Positions 51,665-60,464 of a stretch of DNA of 64,000 bases are shown here, in pieces. The stretch comes from Pseudoflavonifractor sp. 524-17. GTDB lineage: Bacteria; Bacillota; Clostridia; Oscillospirales; Oscillospiraceae. The translations under genes were made by a program, and so were the position numbers. The notes beneath the pieces were generated by a model, which was not told the DNA's origin, did no database searches, and saw only the letters and a list, made by a program, of their open reading frames with translations. The stretch spans positions 49,539 through 113,538 of the forward strand of contig NZ_QWEK01000015.1 of assembly GCF_009935845.1 (NCBI RefSeq), in the 5' to 3' direction. Positions within the stretch are counted from its first letter, which is position 1. Each line of letters begins with the position of its first letter.

Positions 51665-52591
51665 TTACGTCTCCAGTGTCAGTACGGCGCAGCTGCGCCG
51701 GTCCCCATCCCGGCTGAGACGAATGACCTGGTGAAACACCCCCAACTCCAGTAAATTCCGGTAAAGGGGACGCCGGCGCAGATCATCCAGATCCAGCCCG
51801 TGGGCAGTGGCCAGCAGAGATACGCCGCAGTTGGCGGCACACTCCAGCGCCCGTACATCCTCCGGCGCGGTGATCTCGTCTGCGGCCAGCACCTGGGGAT
51901 TCATCCCCCTCAGCAGCATCATCAGTCCCATAGCCTTGGGACAGCCCTCCAGCACGTCGGTGCGGGGCCCCACATCCAGTTGGGGACACCCTTCCCACAG
52001 GGCGGCCACCTCACTGCGCTCATCCGCCACCCCCACCCGCAGGGCGGGGCCCCCCTCCCCACTGGAGAGGCTCCGGATCAGATCCCGCAGCAGCGTCGTC
52101 TTGCCGCACCCCGGCGGAGAGAGAATCAAGGTGCTCCAGACGCCCTCCTCCCGCCGGACCTGTCCCAAAACGGGCCGCGCCGCCCCCGGTACCTGCCGGG
52201 CCACTCGGACGGCAATGGAGGACAGCCGGCGCAGATTGTGAATTCCTCCATCCCGCATCACCGCCGTGCCGCACAGGCCGACGCGGTGCCCCCCCTGGAC
52301 CGTGACGAAGCCGCTCTGCACCCGGTCCAGGGCGGTGTGGGCGGAGGCCCGGGTGGCCACCTCCAGAACCAACGACAGATCCTGGGGGGTCAGCGCCGCC
52401 CCGCATCCGGCCACCGGCCGCTCCCCTGCCGGGGTGACCACCGTCATACGCTGACCCGCCCGGAGGCGGATTTCCTCCACCACGGCCTGCGTCTCTTCCG
52501 GCAGGTGTTCCAAGTGCTCCCGAAGCCGGCCAGGCAGCAGCGCCGCCGCCTGCCGCAGGCGCTCTGCCCCCATTTGATTTTGTGCTGACAT
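51665..52591 (-). CDS. spoIIIAA: stage III sporulation protein AA (ATPase)
   Basis: 308 residues; secretion-ATPase-like motor of the spoIIIA channel. Walker A SPPGCGKTTLLRD, then VADERSEVAALWEG and LRGMNPQVLAADEI with Walker B, and ATAHGLDLDDLRRRPLYRNL. N-terminal RLRAGQRMTVVTPAG region before it. Start at ATG 52591 with GGGGG nine bases upstream; the longer frame would overlap the promoter region. First gene of the complete operon, all eight genes AA to AH being present and intact. Confidence 0.93.
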   Translation of the reverse strand: MSAQNQMGAERLRQAAALLPGRLREHLEHLPEETQAVVEEIRLRAGQRMTVVTPAGERPVAGCGAALTPQDLSLVLEVATRASAHTALDRVQSGFVTVQGGHRVGLCGTAVMRDGGIHNLRRLSSIAVRVARQVPGAARPVLGQVRREEGVWSTLILSPPGCGKTTLLRDLIRSLSSGEGGPALRVGVADERSEVAALWEGCPQLDVGPRTDVLEGCPKAMGLMMLLRGMNPQVLAADEITAPEDVRALECAANCGVSLLATAHGLDLDDLRRRPLYRNLLELGVFHQVIRLSRDGDRRSCAVLTLET

Positions 52592-52682
52592 CCTGCTATG
52601 CCCCCTGTCTTTTGCATACTGCCGCCCCAGCCTGCGCGGCGCCCAAAACACCGGAGCCCGGGCCGGGAATCATTACTGGCAC

Positions 52683-52711
52683 ATCCTATGACAGCCCGTC
52701 CCACTTTATGC
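52683..52711 (-). promoter_or_regulatory. sigma-E-like promoter of spoIIIAA
   Basis: Minus strand GCATAAA (52711-52705), 14-base spacer, CATAGGAT (52690-52683). This matches the mother-cell sigma-E pattern (KMATAWW, 14-15 bases, CATACAHT) with two changes in the -10 element. About 85 bases precede the ATG. spoIIIA is a known sigma-E regulon member, which supports it. Confidence 0.6.
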
Positions 52712-52768
52712 CGGTCTTGTCCTATTTTTTAAAAATCTGCCAGGATGGAAAATTTTTCTCGTCTCGGG

Positions 52769-52797
52769 CTGGCAAAGAGAAAATTTTGTGGTATGAT
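52769..52797 (+). promoter_or_regulatory. promoter of the M16 peptidase-lgt unit
   Basis: CTGGCA at 52769-52774, 17 bases, TATGAT at 52792-52797; the -35 is weak. Start codon of the first peptidase is about 100 bases downstream. Confidence 0.4.
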
Positions 52798-52900
52798 AAT
52801 ATACTGTATTTGAGGAGAACCTAAGAACTACATGGACTACATTCAGGAGCGGGAATCCTTGCCGGCTTTTCCCGCCCTGCTACGAAAGGAAGGATGGCCT

Positions 52901-54181
52901 ATGGCCGAACTGACACGAACCGAACTGTTTCCCGGCGTCCATCTGACGGCGGTCCATACCGGAAAATTCAAGTCCTGCGTGCTGGGAGTCAATTTTCTTA
53001 CCCCCCTGGACCGAGAGACCGCCTCCGTCAACGCACTGATCCCCTCCGTCCTCCGGCGGGGCAGCCGGAACTATCCCACCATGCAGGCCATCTCCGCCGC
53101 CCTGGACGAGCTGTACGGAGGCTCCATTGAACCCATGGTCCGGACCAGGGGCGAGGTACAGTGTGTGGGCTTTCTGGGCAGCTTTTTGGACGACGCCTAT
53201 ACCCTGGATGGCTCCACCCTGCTGGGGCGGGCCGCCGGGCTGATGGGGGAGCTCTTCCTCCAGCCCGTCATAGAGGACGGGTGCTTCTCTCAGGAGTACA
53301 CCAAGGGGGAGCGCGACAATCTGGCAGACCGCATCCGGGCCCAGATCAACGACAAGCGCTCCTATGCCCTCACCCGGCTGAAGCAGGAGATGTGCAAAGA
53401 CGAGCCCTTCGGCGTGGACCGTCTGGGAGACGAGGCCCACGCCGCCGCGATTACGCCCCAATCTCTCTGGGCGCAGTACCAGCATCTGCTCCATACCGCC
53501 CCGGTGGAGATCTACTACTGCGGCTCCGCCCAGCCCGGGCGGGTGGTTCAGGCCCTGAAAAACGCCTTTTCCGCTCTCCCCTGCTGTGAAGAGCGCCCCC
53601 CCCTCCCCCGGCCGGCGTCAAAGAGCGCCCCCGAGCAGGAGAAGAACGTAGAAGAGCGGATGGATGTAACCCAAGGCAAGCTCTCTCTGGGTTTCCGGGC
53701 TGGAGCCGACGTGTGGAGCAAGCAGTACCCCGCCCTTATGCTGGCCAACGCCGTCTATGGCGGCACCACCACCTCAAAGCTCTTCCTCAATGTACGGGAA
53801 AAGCTGTCTCTGTGCTACTACGCCAGCTCCATGCTGGAAAAGCACAAGGGGGTTATGATGGTCTCTTCCGGCGTGGAGTTTGAGCAGTTCCAGGCTGCCA
53901 GAGCCGAGATCCTGGCCCAGCTGGAGGCCTGCAAGGCCGGACAGTTTGAGAATTGGGAGCTGGAGGGGGCCCGCCGCTCTGTGGTGAGCACCCTGCGCAG
54001 TGCCATGGACGCCCAGGGCCGGCTGGAGGACTTCTGGCTGGGTCAGGCCGTGGCCGGCATCGCCGAGGGGCCGGACGCCCTGGCGGAGCGGGTGGAACAG
54101 GTCACCCTGGAAGAGGTTGCCGCCGCCTTCCAAACTTTGGCCCTGGATACCGTCTATTTCCTCACCGGTAAGGAGGTCTGA
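52901..54181 (+). CDS. M16 peptidase-like protein without zinc motif (YfmF type)
   Basis: 426 residues. Two M16 domains: VNALIPSVLRRGSRNYPTM stands where active members have HxxEH, and no such motif occurs, so this is the non-catalytic partner. YGGTTTSKLFLNVREKLSLC in the second half is the conserved substrate-binding strand (R-x-K-L-x-L-C-Y-Y). ATG at 52901 behind GGAAGG; the longer N-terminal extension is rejected. Forms a pair with the next gene, as YfmF/YfmH do in Bacillus. Confidence 0.88.
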   Translation: MAELTRTELFPGVHLTAVHTGKFKSCVLGVNFLTPLDRETASVNALIPSVLRRGSRNYPTMQAISAALDELYGGSIEPMVRTRGEVQCVGFLGSFLDDAYTLDGSTLLGRAAGLMGELFLQPVIEDGCFSQEYTKGERDNLADRIRAQINDKRSYALTRLKQEMCKDEPFGVDRLGDEAHAAAITPQSLWAQYQHLLHTAPVEIYYCGSAQPGRVVQALKNAFSALPCCEERPPLPRPASKSAPEQEKNVEERMDVTQGKLSLGFRAGADVWSKQYPALMLANAVYGGTTTSKLFLNVREKLSLCYYASSMLEKHKGVMMVSSGVEFEQFQAARAEILAQLEACKAGQFENWELEGARRSVVSTLRSAMDAQGRLEDFWLGQAVAGIAEGPDALAERVEQVTLEEVAAAFQTLALDTVYFLTGKEV

Positions 54182-55464
54182 TGCACATGGACAAGAAAAC
54201 CTATTCCCGGGTGGGCGAGGCGCTCTGGCACACCCGGCTGGACAACGGACTGCACATCTACGTGGACGTAAAACCCGATTTTCAGAAGAGCTATGCCTTT
54301 TTCGCCACCAATTACGGTGGGATGGACACCCGCTTCCAGCTAGGGGGACAGTGGCAGGACACGCCCGCCGGCGTGGCCCACTTCCTGGAGCACAAGATGT
54401 TTGACACTCAGGACGGCAACGCCCTCCAGGATCTGGCCGCCAACGGGGCCAGCCCCAACGCTTTCACCAGTTCCGCCATTACAGGCTACTATTTTGAGAG
54501 CACGGAGAAATTTGAGGAGAATCTGAAAATCCTTCTCTCCTTCGTCTCCATACCCTGGTTCACCCAGGAGAGCGTGGACAAGGAGCAGGGGATCATCGGC
54601 CAGGAAATTCAGATGATTGAAGACGACCCCATGTGGCAGGCCTTTATGAACCTGCTGGCTGGGCTCTATGCGTCCAACCCCATCCGGATCTCCGTTGCGG
54701 GGAGCCGGGAGTCCATCTCCCACATCACCGCCGACACCCTCTACGCCTGCCATAAGGCTTTCTACCACCCGGCCAACATGGTCTTATGTGTGGCGGGGAA
54801 CGTGAACCCCCAGCGGGTGGCAGAGCTGGCCCGGGAGATCCTTCCAGCCCAAGGTGGGGAAGAGATTGTGCGGGACTACGGCGCCCCGGAGCCCGAGCAC
54901 GCCGCCCAGCCCCTGCGGGAGCTGAACATGGAGGTCTCCGCCCCCATTTTCCAGCTGGGCTTCAAGGCGGATCCCGCCCCCATGGGACAGGAGCGCCTGC
55001 GCCAGCAGCTTATTGGCGAGCTGGTGGGCGAGGTACTGGCGGGCGCATCCAGTCCCCTCTATGCTGATCTCTACGACAGGGGTCTCATCAACAAAAATTT
55101 CGGCGTAGGCTATGAGGCCTATCCCGGCTGCGCCTTTTTGGCCGCCGGCGGGGAGAGCCGGGATCCGGAGGCCGTCCGGGACGCCGTTCTGGCCGAGGCA
55201 GAACGCCTTGGACGCAGCGGCATTGACGCCTCCCTCTTCGCCCGGCTGAAAAAGGCAGCTTACGGCAGCCGTGTCCGCGCCCTGAACTCTTTTGAGCACA
55301 TCTGTGTCCAGCAGGCCCAGGCCCACTTTGACGGAGCAGACTATCTGGACTTCCCCGCCGTCTTCGATACCATCTCCCAGCAGGATGTGGAGGGCGCCCT
55401 GCGCCGCTGGTGTACTTCCGAACGGGCCTGTTTGGCTGTCGTCCGGCCCAAGGGGGCGCTATGA
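54181..55464 (+). CDS. zinc M16 peptidase (YfmH type)
   Basis: 427 residues. VAHFLEHKMFD carries the inverted zinc motif HFLEH, and EQGIIGQEIQMIEDDP provides the downstream Glu ligand. C-terminal M16 domain with SSPLYADLYDRGLINKNFGV. Start ATG at 54181 shares one base with the previous stop codon (TGATG); an ATG two codons on (54187) has a better-spaced GGAGG. Together with the inactive partner it likely makes a heterodimeric protease, of unknown substrate; the lgt overlap suggests an envelope or lipoprotein link. Confidence 0.9.
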   Translation: MHMDKKTYSRVGEALWHTRLDNGLHIYVDVKPDFQKSYAFFATNYGGMDTRFQLGGQWQDTPAGVAHFLEHKMFDTQDGNALQDLAANGASPNAFTSSAITGYYFESTEKFEENLKILLSFVSIPWFTQESVDKEQGIIGQEIQMIEDDPMWQAFMNLLAGLYASNPIRISVAGSRESISHITADTLYACHKAFYHPANMVLCVAGNVNPQRVAELAREILPAQGGEEIVRDYGAPEPEHAAQPLRELNMEVSAPIFQLGFKADPAPMGQERLRQQLIGELVGEVLAGASSPLYADLYDRGLINKNFGVGYEAYPGCAFLAAGGESRDPEAVRDAVLAEAERLGRSGIDASLFARLKKAAYGSRVRALNSFEHICVQQAQAHFDGADYLDFPAVFDTISQQDVEGALRRWCTSERACLAVVRPKGAL

Positions 55465-56366
55465 TCCGTACTGTCACCTTCCCCGGCCTGGGGCTCTCCT
55501 TCCAGCTCAATTCCATCGCTTTCTCCCTGTTTGGGTGGCCCATCCACTGGTATGGCATCATCATCGCCACGGGCTTTCTGCTGGCAGTGGCCTACTGCAC
55601 CCGTATATCCAGCCGGTTCGGCATCAAAGAGGATGACATTATCGACATGCTCTTCTTTGCCGTGCCCCTGTCCATTCTTGGGGCCCGGCTGTACTACGTA
55701 ATCTTTTACCTGGATCTGTACCGCACCCCGGAGGGGGGGCTGGATTTCGCCGCGATGGTGCGCATCTGGGACGGCGGGCTGGCGATTTATGGCGCGGTCA
55801 TCGCCTCCGGCCTGACTTTGCTGGTCTTCTGCAAGGTCCGCAAGCTCCCCTTCCTGGCCTTCGCCGACGCGGGGGTGTATGGACTGCTCATCGGACAGCT
55901 GGTGGGCCGGTGGGGCAATTTTGTCAATGTGGAGGCCTACGGCGGGGAGACCACGCTCCCCTGGCGGATGGGGATCACCGAATACCTGGACGGTGTGGCC
56001 GTGGTCAAGGAGGTCCACCCCACCTTTCTCTACGAATCCCTGTGGAATTTAGCCGGCCTGCTGCTGCTCATCTTCGTGGGAAAGAGGCTGCGCAAATTTG
56101 ACGGACAGATCTTCTTCGGCTATCTGGCGTGGTACGGCATCGGCCGGGGCATGATTGAGGGTCTGCGCACCGACAGCCTCTATTTCTTCCGCACCGGCCT
56201 GCGGGTATCCCAGGTGTTGGGCTTTGCCTCCGGTCTGGCCGGCATCGCGCTGCTGATCTACTTTTTCAAGTTTCGCCCCCATCCACCGGAGCAGCTGTGG
56301 GTCAACCGGGCTCCCGCCAAGGCGGACAAGCCCCCGTCCGGATCGGAGGAGCGCCATGACGCCTGA
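55461..56366 (+). CDS. lgt: prolipoprotein diacylglyceryl transferase
   Basis: First lipoprotein-maturation enzyme: transfers diacylglycerol to the lipobox Cys. 301 residues, seven membrane helices. The signature GRWGNFVNVEAYGGETTLPW is present, along with SIAFSLFGWPIHWYGIIIA at the start and FLYESLWNLAGL. ATG at 55461 overlaps the peptidase stop (ATGA). The window also encodes a lipoprotein substrate at 63595. Confidence 0.96.
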   Translation: MIRTVTFPGLGLSFQLNSIAFSLFGWPIHWYGIIIATGFLLAVAYCTRISSRFGIKEDDIIDMLFFAVPLSILGARLYYVIFYLDLYRTPEGGLDFAAMVRIWDGGLAIYGAVIASGLTLLVFCKVRKLPFLAFADAGVYGLLIGQLVGRWGNFVNVEAYGGETTLPWRMGITEYLDGVAVVKEVHPTFLYESLWNLAGLLLLIFVGKRLRKFDGQIFFGYLAWYGIGRGMIEGLRTDSLYFFRTGLRVSQVLGFASGLAGIALLIYFFKFRPHPPEQLWVNRAPAKADKPPSGSEERHDA

Positions 56367-56679
56367 CCGGCCCGGACTGGCCCTTCTCTTGGAGGACAGC
56401 CCTCACAACCGGGCCGCCTGCGCCCTGTTGGAGGGGGACTGCCAGGCACGGGGGATCTACTGCGAGATCTACACCCTCTCCGCCGCCCTGGCGGAGGGGG
56501 CGGACGGGCTCCTCGCCGCCCTCACCCCCCGGGAGGCGCTCCACGCAATCCTCTGCACCCTCCCCCACAGCCACCCGATCCCGCCGGAAAAGGACATGGG
56601 GGCTCACCCCATTGACACGCCGGAGGGCCGGACCGCTCTGCTGGAAGCAGTCTGCGCCGCAGCCCGGTGGGAAAATTAA
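56356..56679 (+). CDS. small protein of unknown function downstream of lgt
   Basis: 107 residues, soluble, acidic. No recognisable motif; the sequence reads LALLLEDSPHNRAACALLEG, then an Ala/Leu-rich helix and a proline/histidine segment (TLPHSHPIPPEKD). Its ATG overlaps the end of lgt by 11 bases with GGAGG in lgt. Translation is likely by coupling; function unknown. Confidence 0.65.
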   Translation: MTPDRPGLALLLEDSPHNRAACALLEGDCQARGIYCEIYTLSAALAEGADGLLAALTPREALHAILCTLPHSHPIPPEKDMGAHPIDTPEGRTALLEAVCAAARWEN

Positions 56680-56685
56680 AAAACC

Positions 56686-56723
56686 GCGGCCTCTTTTCGT
56701 TGAAAATGACGAAAAGAGGCCGC
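56686..56723. terminator. terminator after the lgt unit
   Basis: 15-base-pair perfect stem GCGGCCTCTTTTCGT/ACGAAAAGAGGCCGC with an eight-base loop, seven bases after the previous stop; followed by a short AGTTTA. Confidence 0.8.
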
Positions 56724-56763
56724 AGTTTATCCAAAAATTATATGACGGCTGCCGGAAATACTC

Positions 56764-56792
56764 TTGACAAATGGTGTAAAACCGTGTATCAT
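56764..56792 (+). promoter_or_regulatory. promoter of ylxM-ffh
   Basis: TTGACA at 56764-56769, 17 bases, TATCAT at 56787-56792; the ylxM ATG is about 70 bases on. Confidence 0.7.
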
Positions 56793-56862
56793 CTTTATTT
56801 GTAAAGCGGCTGAGCTTTACAGAGTGAAACCCCTTTACAAAATTTCCACGGGAGGCGGCGGG

Positions 56863-57234
56863 ATGAAGAGTCAGGCATACCGCATGGCTATGCTCTTTGA
56901 TTTCTATGGCGACATGCTCACCGACCGCCAGCGGGAATTTTACGACCTCTACTATAACGAGGACCTGTCCCTGGCGGAAATCGCGGAAAACTACGGCATC
57001 ACCCGGCAGGGCGTCCGGGATGTCATCGTCCGGGCGGAGGGCATTCTCACCGAGCTGGAGGATAAAACCGGCATTATCAAGCGGTTTTACCGGATGCAGG
57101 ATCAATTTGCCGCCATCCAGAGCGCGGTGGACGCCATCCGCCGGATCAACGAGGACCGCCGCTACTATGACAACGGCATCGAGGCCGGCTGCAACGACAT
57201 TCAGCATGCCCTCGACCGGCTGAAGCAGGAGTGA
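56863..57234 (+). CDS. ylxM: YlxM-family helix-turn-helix protein
   Basis: 123 residues (ORF frame is open further upstream; the ATG at 56863 follows GGGAGG). A sigma-like helix-turn-helix: LTDRQREFYDLYYNEDLSLA then EIAENYGITRQGVRDVIVRA, and a coiled C-terminus. YlxM affects the SRP GTPases in Streptococcus and is always next to ffh, here three bases upstream. Confidence 0.93.
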   Translation: MKSQAYRMAMLFDFYGDMLTDRQREFYDLYYNEDLSLAEIAENYGITRQGVRDVIVRAEGILTELEDKTGIIKRFYRMQDQFAAIQSAVDAIRRINEDRRYYDNGIEAGCNDIQHALDRLKQE

Positions 57235-57237
57235 CCC

Positions 57238-58590
57238 ATGGCTTTTGAAGGACTAACCGAAAAACTCTCCGCCGCGTTCAAAAAGCTGCGGGGCAAGGGC
57301 CGTCTCACCGAGGCCGACGTAAAGGAGGCCATGAAGGAGATCCGCATGGCCCTGCTGGAGGCCGACGTCAACTTCAAGATCGTCAAGCAGTTTGTGGCCG
57401 GCGTTACCGAGCGGGCCATTGGCTCCGACGTACTGGAAAGTCTGACCCCGGCCCAGATGATCATCAAAATCGTCAATGAGGAGCTCATCGCGCTTATGGG
57501 CGGCGAGAGCACCAAGCTCACCATCTCCCCCAAGCCCCCCACCGTGGTGATGCTGGTGGGCCTCAACGGCGCAGGCAAGACCACAAACGGCGCCAAGCTG
57601 GCCGGCTTTATGAAGAAGCACAACGGCAAGCGGCCCCTGTTGGTGGCCTGTGATACGTTCCGCCCCGCCGCCATTACCCAGCTGGAGGTGGTGGGCAGCC
57701 AGGTGGATGTCCCCGTCTTCCAGATGGGCCTGGGGGATCCTGTTGAGATCGCCAAAGCCGGCATTGAACACGCCCGCAGGCACGGCAACGACATGGTCTT
57801 TGTGGACACCGCCGGGCGGCTCCATGTAGATGAGGAGCTGATGGATCAGCTTAAGGAGATGAAGGCCGCCATTCAGCCGGACGAAATTCTCCTTATTGTG
57901 GACGCTATGATCGGCCAGGACGCGGTCAACGCCGCTAAAGCCTTTGACGAGGCACTGGACATCACCGGCGTGATGCTTACCAAGCTGGACGGCGACGCCA
58001 GGGGCGGCGCGGCCCTGTCCATCAAGGCGGTCACGGGAAAACCCATCAAATTTGCCGGCGTGGGGGAAAAGCTGGACCAGATCGAGGTCTTCCACCCCGA
58101 CCGGATGGCCTCCCGCATTCTGGGCATGGGGGACATGCTCTCCCTCATCGAGAAAGCCCAGCAGAGCTTTGATATGCAGAAGGCCGCGGAGCTGGAGCAG
58201 AAGCTGCGCAAAAATAAATTCACCCTCAGCGACTTCTATGAACAGCTGTGTCAGGTGAGGCAGATGGGTTCCCTGACCGACTTGGCCGGGATGCTCCCAG
58301 GCATGAATCCCAAGGCACTGGAGGGCGCCAGCGTAGACGAGAAGGCCCTGTCCCGTACCGAGGCCATCATTTTGTCCATGACCCCCCAGGAGCGGGAGAA
58401 CCCCTCCCTGCTGAACAACAGCCGGAAAAAGCGCATTGCTGCCGGCTCCGGCACTCAGGTGGTGGATATCAACCGCCTGCTCAAGCAGTTCGACCTAATG
58501 CAGCAGATGACCAAACACTTTACCGGCGGCAAGATGAAGCGCAAGGCCGGCATGTTTGGCCGCATGAAGGGGATGAAGTTCCCTTTCTGA
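57238..58590 (+). CDS. ffh: signal recognition particle protein Ffh
   Basis: 450 residues. N domain, G domain with the P-loop [43 protein letters not shown], and M domain ([21 protein letters not shown]...[16 protein letters not shown]) binding the 4.5S RNA and signal peptides. Conserved ylxM-ffh order, followed by rpsP 79 bases later. Confidence 0.97.
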   Translation: MAFEGLTEKLSAAFKKLRGKGRLTEADVKEAMKEIRMALLEADVNFKIVKQFVAGVTERAIGSDVLESLTPAQMIIKIVNEELIALMGGESTKLTISPKPPTVVMLVGLNGAGKTTNGAKLAGFMKKHNGKRPLLVACDTFRPAAITQLEVVGSQVDVPVFQMGLGDPVEIAKAGIEHARRHGNDMVFVDTAGRLHVDEELMDQLKEMKAAIQPDEILLIVDAMIGQDAVNAAKAFDEALDITGVMLTKLDGDARGGAALSIKAVTGKPIKFAGVGEKLDQIEVFHPDRMASRILGMGDMLSLIEKAQQSFDMQKAAELEQKLRKNKFTLSDFYEQLCQVRQMGSLTDLAGMLPGMNPKALEGASVDEKALSRTEAIILSMTPQERENPSLLNNSRKKRIAAGSGTQVVDINRLLKQFDLMQQMTKHFTGGKMKRKAGMFGRMKGMKFPF

Positions 58591-58669
58591 CCCTTTGTTG
58601 GTACACGCTCCGGTTCTCCGGCGCGCTGACCATAGAGAGATGAACAATTATTATGGAGGTGAATCTGCC

Positions 58670-58909
58670 ATGGTTAAAATCCGTCTGCGTCGTATGGGCG
58701 CCAAAAAGGCTCCCTTCTACCGCATTGTGGTTGCCGACTCCCGCTATCCCCGGGACGGCCGTTTTATCGAGGAGATCGGCACTTACAATCCCCTGACCAC
58801 TCCCGCCGAGATCAAGGTGGACGCTGACCGCGCCCAGGCCTGGATCAAAACCGGCGCCCAGCCCACTGAAACTGTAAAGGCCCTGCTGAAAAAAGCCGGC
58901 GCTCTTTAA
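58670..58909 (+). CDS. rpsP: 30S ribosomal protein S16
   Basis: 79 residues: [40 protein letters not shown]. Start ATG at 58670 behind GGAGG; the 25 codons before it are not coding. Adjacent to khpA, the standard order. Confidence 0.98.
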   Translation: MVKIRLRRMGAKKAPFYRIVVADSRYPRDGRFIEEIGTYNPLTTPAEIKVDADRAQAWIKTGAQPTETVKALLKKAGAL

Positions 58910-58926
58910 TGGAGGTCCTTGACCGC

Positions 58927-59157
58927 ATGAAGGAACTGCTCACTTACATCGCCCGGAATCTGGTGGACTGCCCCGACGCGGTGGAGGTCACCGAGCATCC
59001 CAGCAATGGCGAGACCGTCCTAGAGCTCCGGGTGGCTCCTGAGGATATGGGTAAGGTAATCGGCCGCCAGGGCCGCATCGCCAAGGAAATCCGTACCTTG
59101 ATGCGCTCTGTGGCGCAGCGGCAGGGTACGCGGGTTTCTGTGGAAATCGTGGACTGA
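58927..59157 (+). CDS. khpA: KH-domain RNA-binding protein KhpA
   Basis: 76 residues from the ATG at 58927 (GGAGG 11 bases upstream); an ATG at 58909 overlapping the rpsP stop has no site. KH fold with VAPEDMGKVIGRQGRIAKEI, the GxxG loop being GRQG. KhpA pairs with KhpB in Streptococcus and others. Between rpsP and rimM in the usual order, but rimM is 1.3 kb further, across an insertion on the other strand. Confidence 0.93.
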   Translation: MKELLTYIARNLVDCPDAVEVTEHPSNGETVLELRVAPEDMGKVIGRQGRIAKEIRTLMRSVAQRQGTRVSVEIVD

Positions 59158-59161
59158 CGAA

Positions 59162-59197
59162 AAAAGGGTGCGCCGTACTATGACGGCGCACCCTTTT
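59162..59197 (+). terminator. terminator after khpA
   Basis: AAAAGGGTGCGCCGT and ACGGCGCACCCTTTT make a 15-base-pair stem with a six-base loop, beginning four bases after the khpA stop. It cuts the ancestral rpsP-khpA-rimM-trmD transcript, so rimM-trmD need readthrough or another promoter. Confidence 0.85.
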
Positions 59198-59213
59198 GCG
59201 CTGGGATTGAGGA

Positions 59214-59489
59214 TTATTGCTCCGCGCCCAGATAGGCGTTGAACACATAGGCGTTATTCCTCCATGCGCCCGTCGCCATCTGGCCGGATGGGCAGATAAG
59301 GTGGTGCCCTGGTAGGAGATGGGGCACACCCAGTTGCCGTTGGCGCTCAGGAGGGGCTGGATCTCATTGTCGTACTTGATGCTGGCCGTTGGGCCCAGGG
59401 TAGCGGTGGTAATCGCGCCGGGCCCCAATGGAGCTGCACAGAAGCCCCACCGCCAGCAGTGCAGGGAACGAAAATCGCTTTTTTCTTAT
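59214..59489 (-). pseudogene. decayed tandem copy of the gene at 59655-60353
   Basis: Reads as the N-terminus of the neighbour's product with damage. The ATG has become ATA (59489), the signal peptide is then followed by a frameshift, the stretch TLGPTASIKYDNEIQPLLSA and ANGNWVCPISYQGTT follows in another frame, a T insertion breaks the next part, and a short fragment NNAYVFNAYLGAEQ precedes a stop at 59214. The upstream flank is also a copy, with a broken promoter. It is a relic of a tandem duplication, not expressed as a protein. Confidence 0.85.
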
Positions 59490-59524
59490 TGGAAAAAACC
59501 TCCTCCTCTGTTTTAGACGATTCT

Positions 59525-59549
59525 ATTTTACAATACCCCCGACTGTCAA
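59525..59549 (-). promoter_or_regulatory. collapsed promoter copy of the pseudogene
   Basis: Minus strand TTGACA (59549-59544) and TAAAAT (59530-59525) with only 13 bases between, against 18 in the intact copy (60389-60418). A five-base deletion probably inactivated it. Confidence 0.65.
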
Positions 59550-59599
59550 GTATTTCTAATTTTTAATTTTGCAGACGGCGCTTTCGAAGCACAGAAAGA

Positions 59600-59627
59600 G
59601 GGCGCACCATCCTAGGACGGCGCGCCC
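59600..59627 (-). terminator. terminator downstream of the secreted protein gene
   Basis: Minus strand GGGCGC-g-CC and GG-t-GCGCCC pair around GTCCTAGGAT, then TCTTTCT follows. Lies 28 bases past the stop codon. Confidence 0.65.
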
Positions 59628-59654
59628 CGCTTTCTCTCCCCGTTGATCCCGGCG

Positions 59655-60353
59655 TTACTTCAAAACCGTGTCAAAGATATAGCACATGCTATACTCCTTA
59701 CCGTCGCGGACAAAGGAAAGCTGCGTGGTGTTCAGCAGGTTGACGGTAATGGTCTGCGGCACCTGACCGCCCACCAGGTTATACTCGCCAAGCACATGGT
59801 CGTTGTCTCCCTTGAGCGTAAGCGTCGTGTCCACATCTGCGTACACCCGGAAGGTCAGGCTGGTGTATTTGCCGCCCAGGTTGAAGGACGTGGTGCGCTG
59901 ACGGTCTGTCCACCCATGATACTTAAAACCAATCCAGTGGCTGATCTCTACGCCGCCAGCATTCGCGCTCATCTTGTCGCTGTTCTGGACAAACTGATCG
60001 TTGCCATCGGTATTATATTTTGTATAGGGCTTAAATGCCTCGATCAGGTCCACACCCTCCTCCGGGTCGCCCAGCAGGACAGAGCGGGTGGCCTGGTCCC
60101 AGCTCACCCCCAGGTCCAGCAGATTGCTGATGGCCCGGATGGGGAGATAGGTGGTCCCCTGGTAGGAGATGGGGTACACCCGGTTGCCGTTGGCGTCCAG
60201 CAGGTTCTGTACCTCATTGTTGTACTTGACGCTGACGGTGGGATCCAGGGTGGCGGTGATGGTCTGGACGGTGGTGGCCGCGCCGGCCCCGATGGTGATG
60301 CCGCACAGGAGCACCACAGCCAGGATGAGTACCGAGAATCTCTTTTGTCTCAT
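59655..60353 (-). CDS. secreted protein with stalk-like and NPCBM-like domains
   Basis: 232 residues. Signal peptide (RFSVLILAVVLLCGITIGAG, cleavage after AGA). Residues about 35-95 (VSVKYNNEVQNLLDANGNRV, PISYQGTTYLPIRAISNLLD, SWDQATRSVLLG) match the copper-amine-oxidase N-terminal-like stalk common in secreted Clostridial proteins. The C-terminal half (ISHWIGFKYHGWTDRQRTTS, FNLGGKYTSLTFRVYADVDT) resembles an NPCBM carbohydrate-binding domain. A binding role at the surface is inferred. Good promoter upstream, one decayed copy downstream. Confidence 0.85.
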   Translation of the reverse strand: MRQKRFSVLILAVVLLCGITIGAGAATTVQTITATLDPTVSVKYNNEVQNLLDANGNRVYPISYQGTTYLPIRAISNLLDLGVSWDQATRSVLLGDPEEGVDLIEAFKPYTKYNTDGNDQFVQNSDKMSANAGGVEISHWIGFKYHGWTDRQRTTSFNLGGKYTSLTFRVYADVDTTLTLKGDNDHVLGEYNLVGGQVPQTITVNLLNTTQLSFVRDGKEYSMCYIFDTVLK

Positions 60354-60388
60354 TGGAAAAACCTCCTCTTCTATCTTTAGACAATTCT

Positions 60389-60418
60389 ATTTTACAATAC
60401 CCCTTCCCCAGCTGTCAA
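60389..60418 (-). promoter_or_regulatory. promoter of the secreted protein gene
   Basis: Minus strand TTGACA (60418-60413), 18 bases, TAAAAT (60394-60389), about 35 bases before the ATG. Confidence 0.75.
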
Positions 60419-60464
60419 GCATTTCTAAATTTCGCGCAAAACATTTTGATTAGGAAGTGAGCCA

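Larger units (their letters stand above)
52592..52900. other. divergent promoter region between spoIIIA and the M16 peptidase genes
   Basis: 309 bases without a gene; it holds a sigma-E-like promoter for spoIIIA (52683-52711) and a vegetative promoter for the peptidase genes (52769-52797). Confidence 0.55.
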
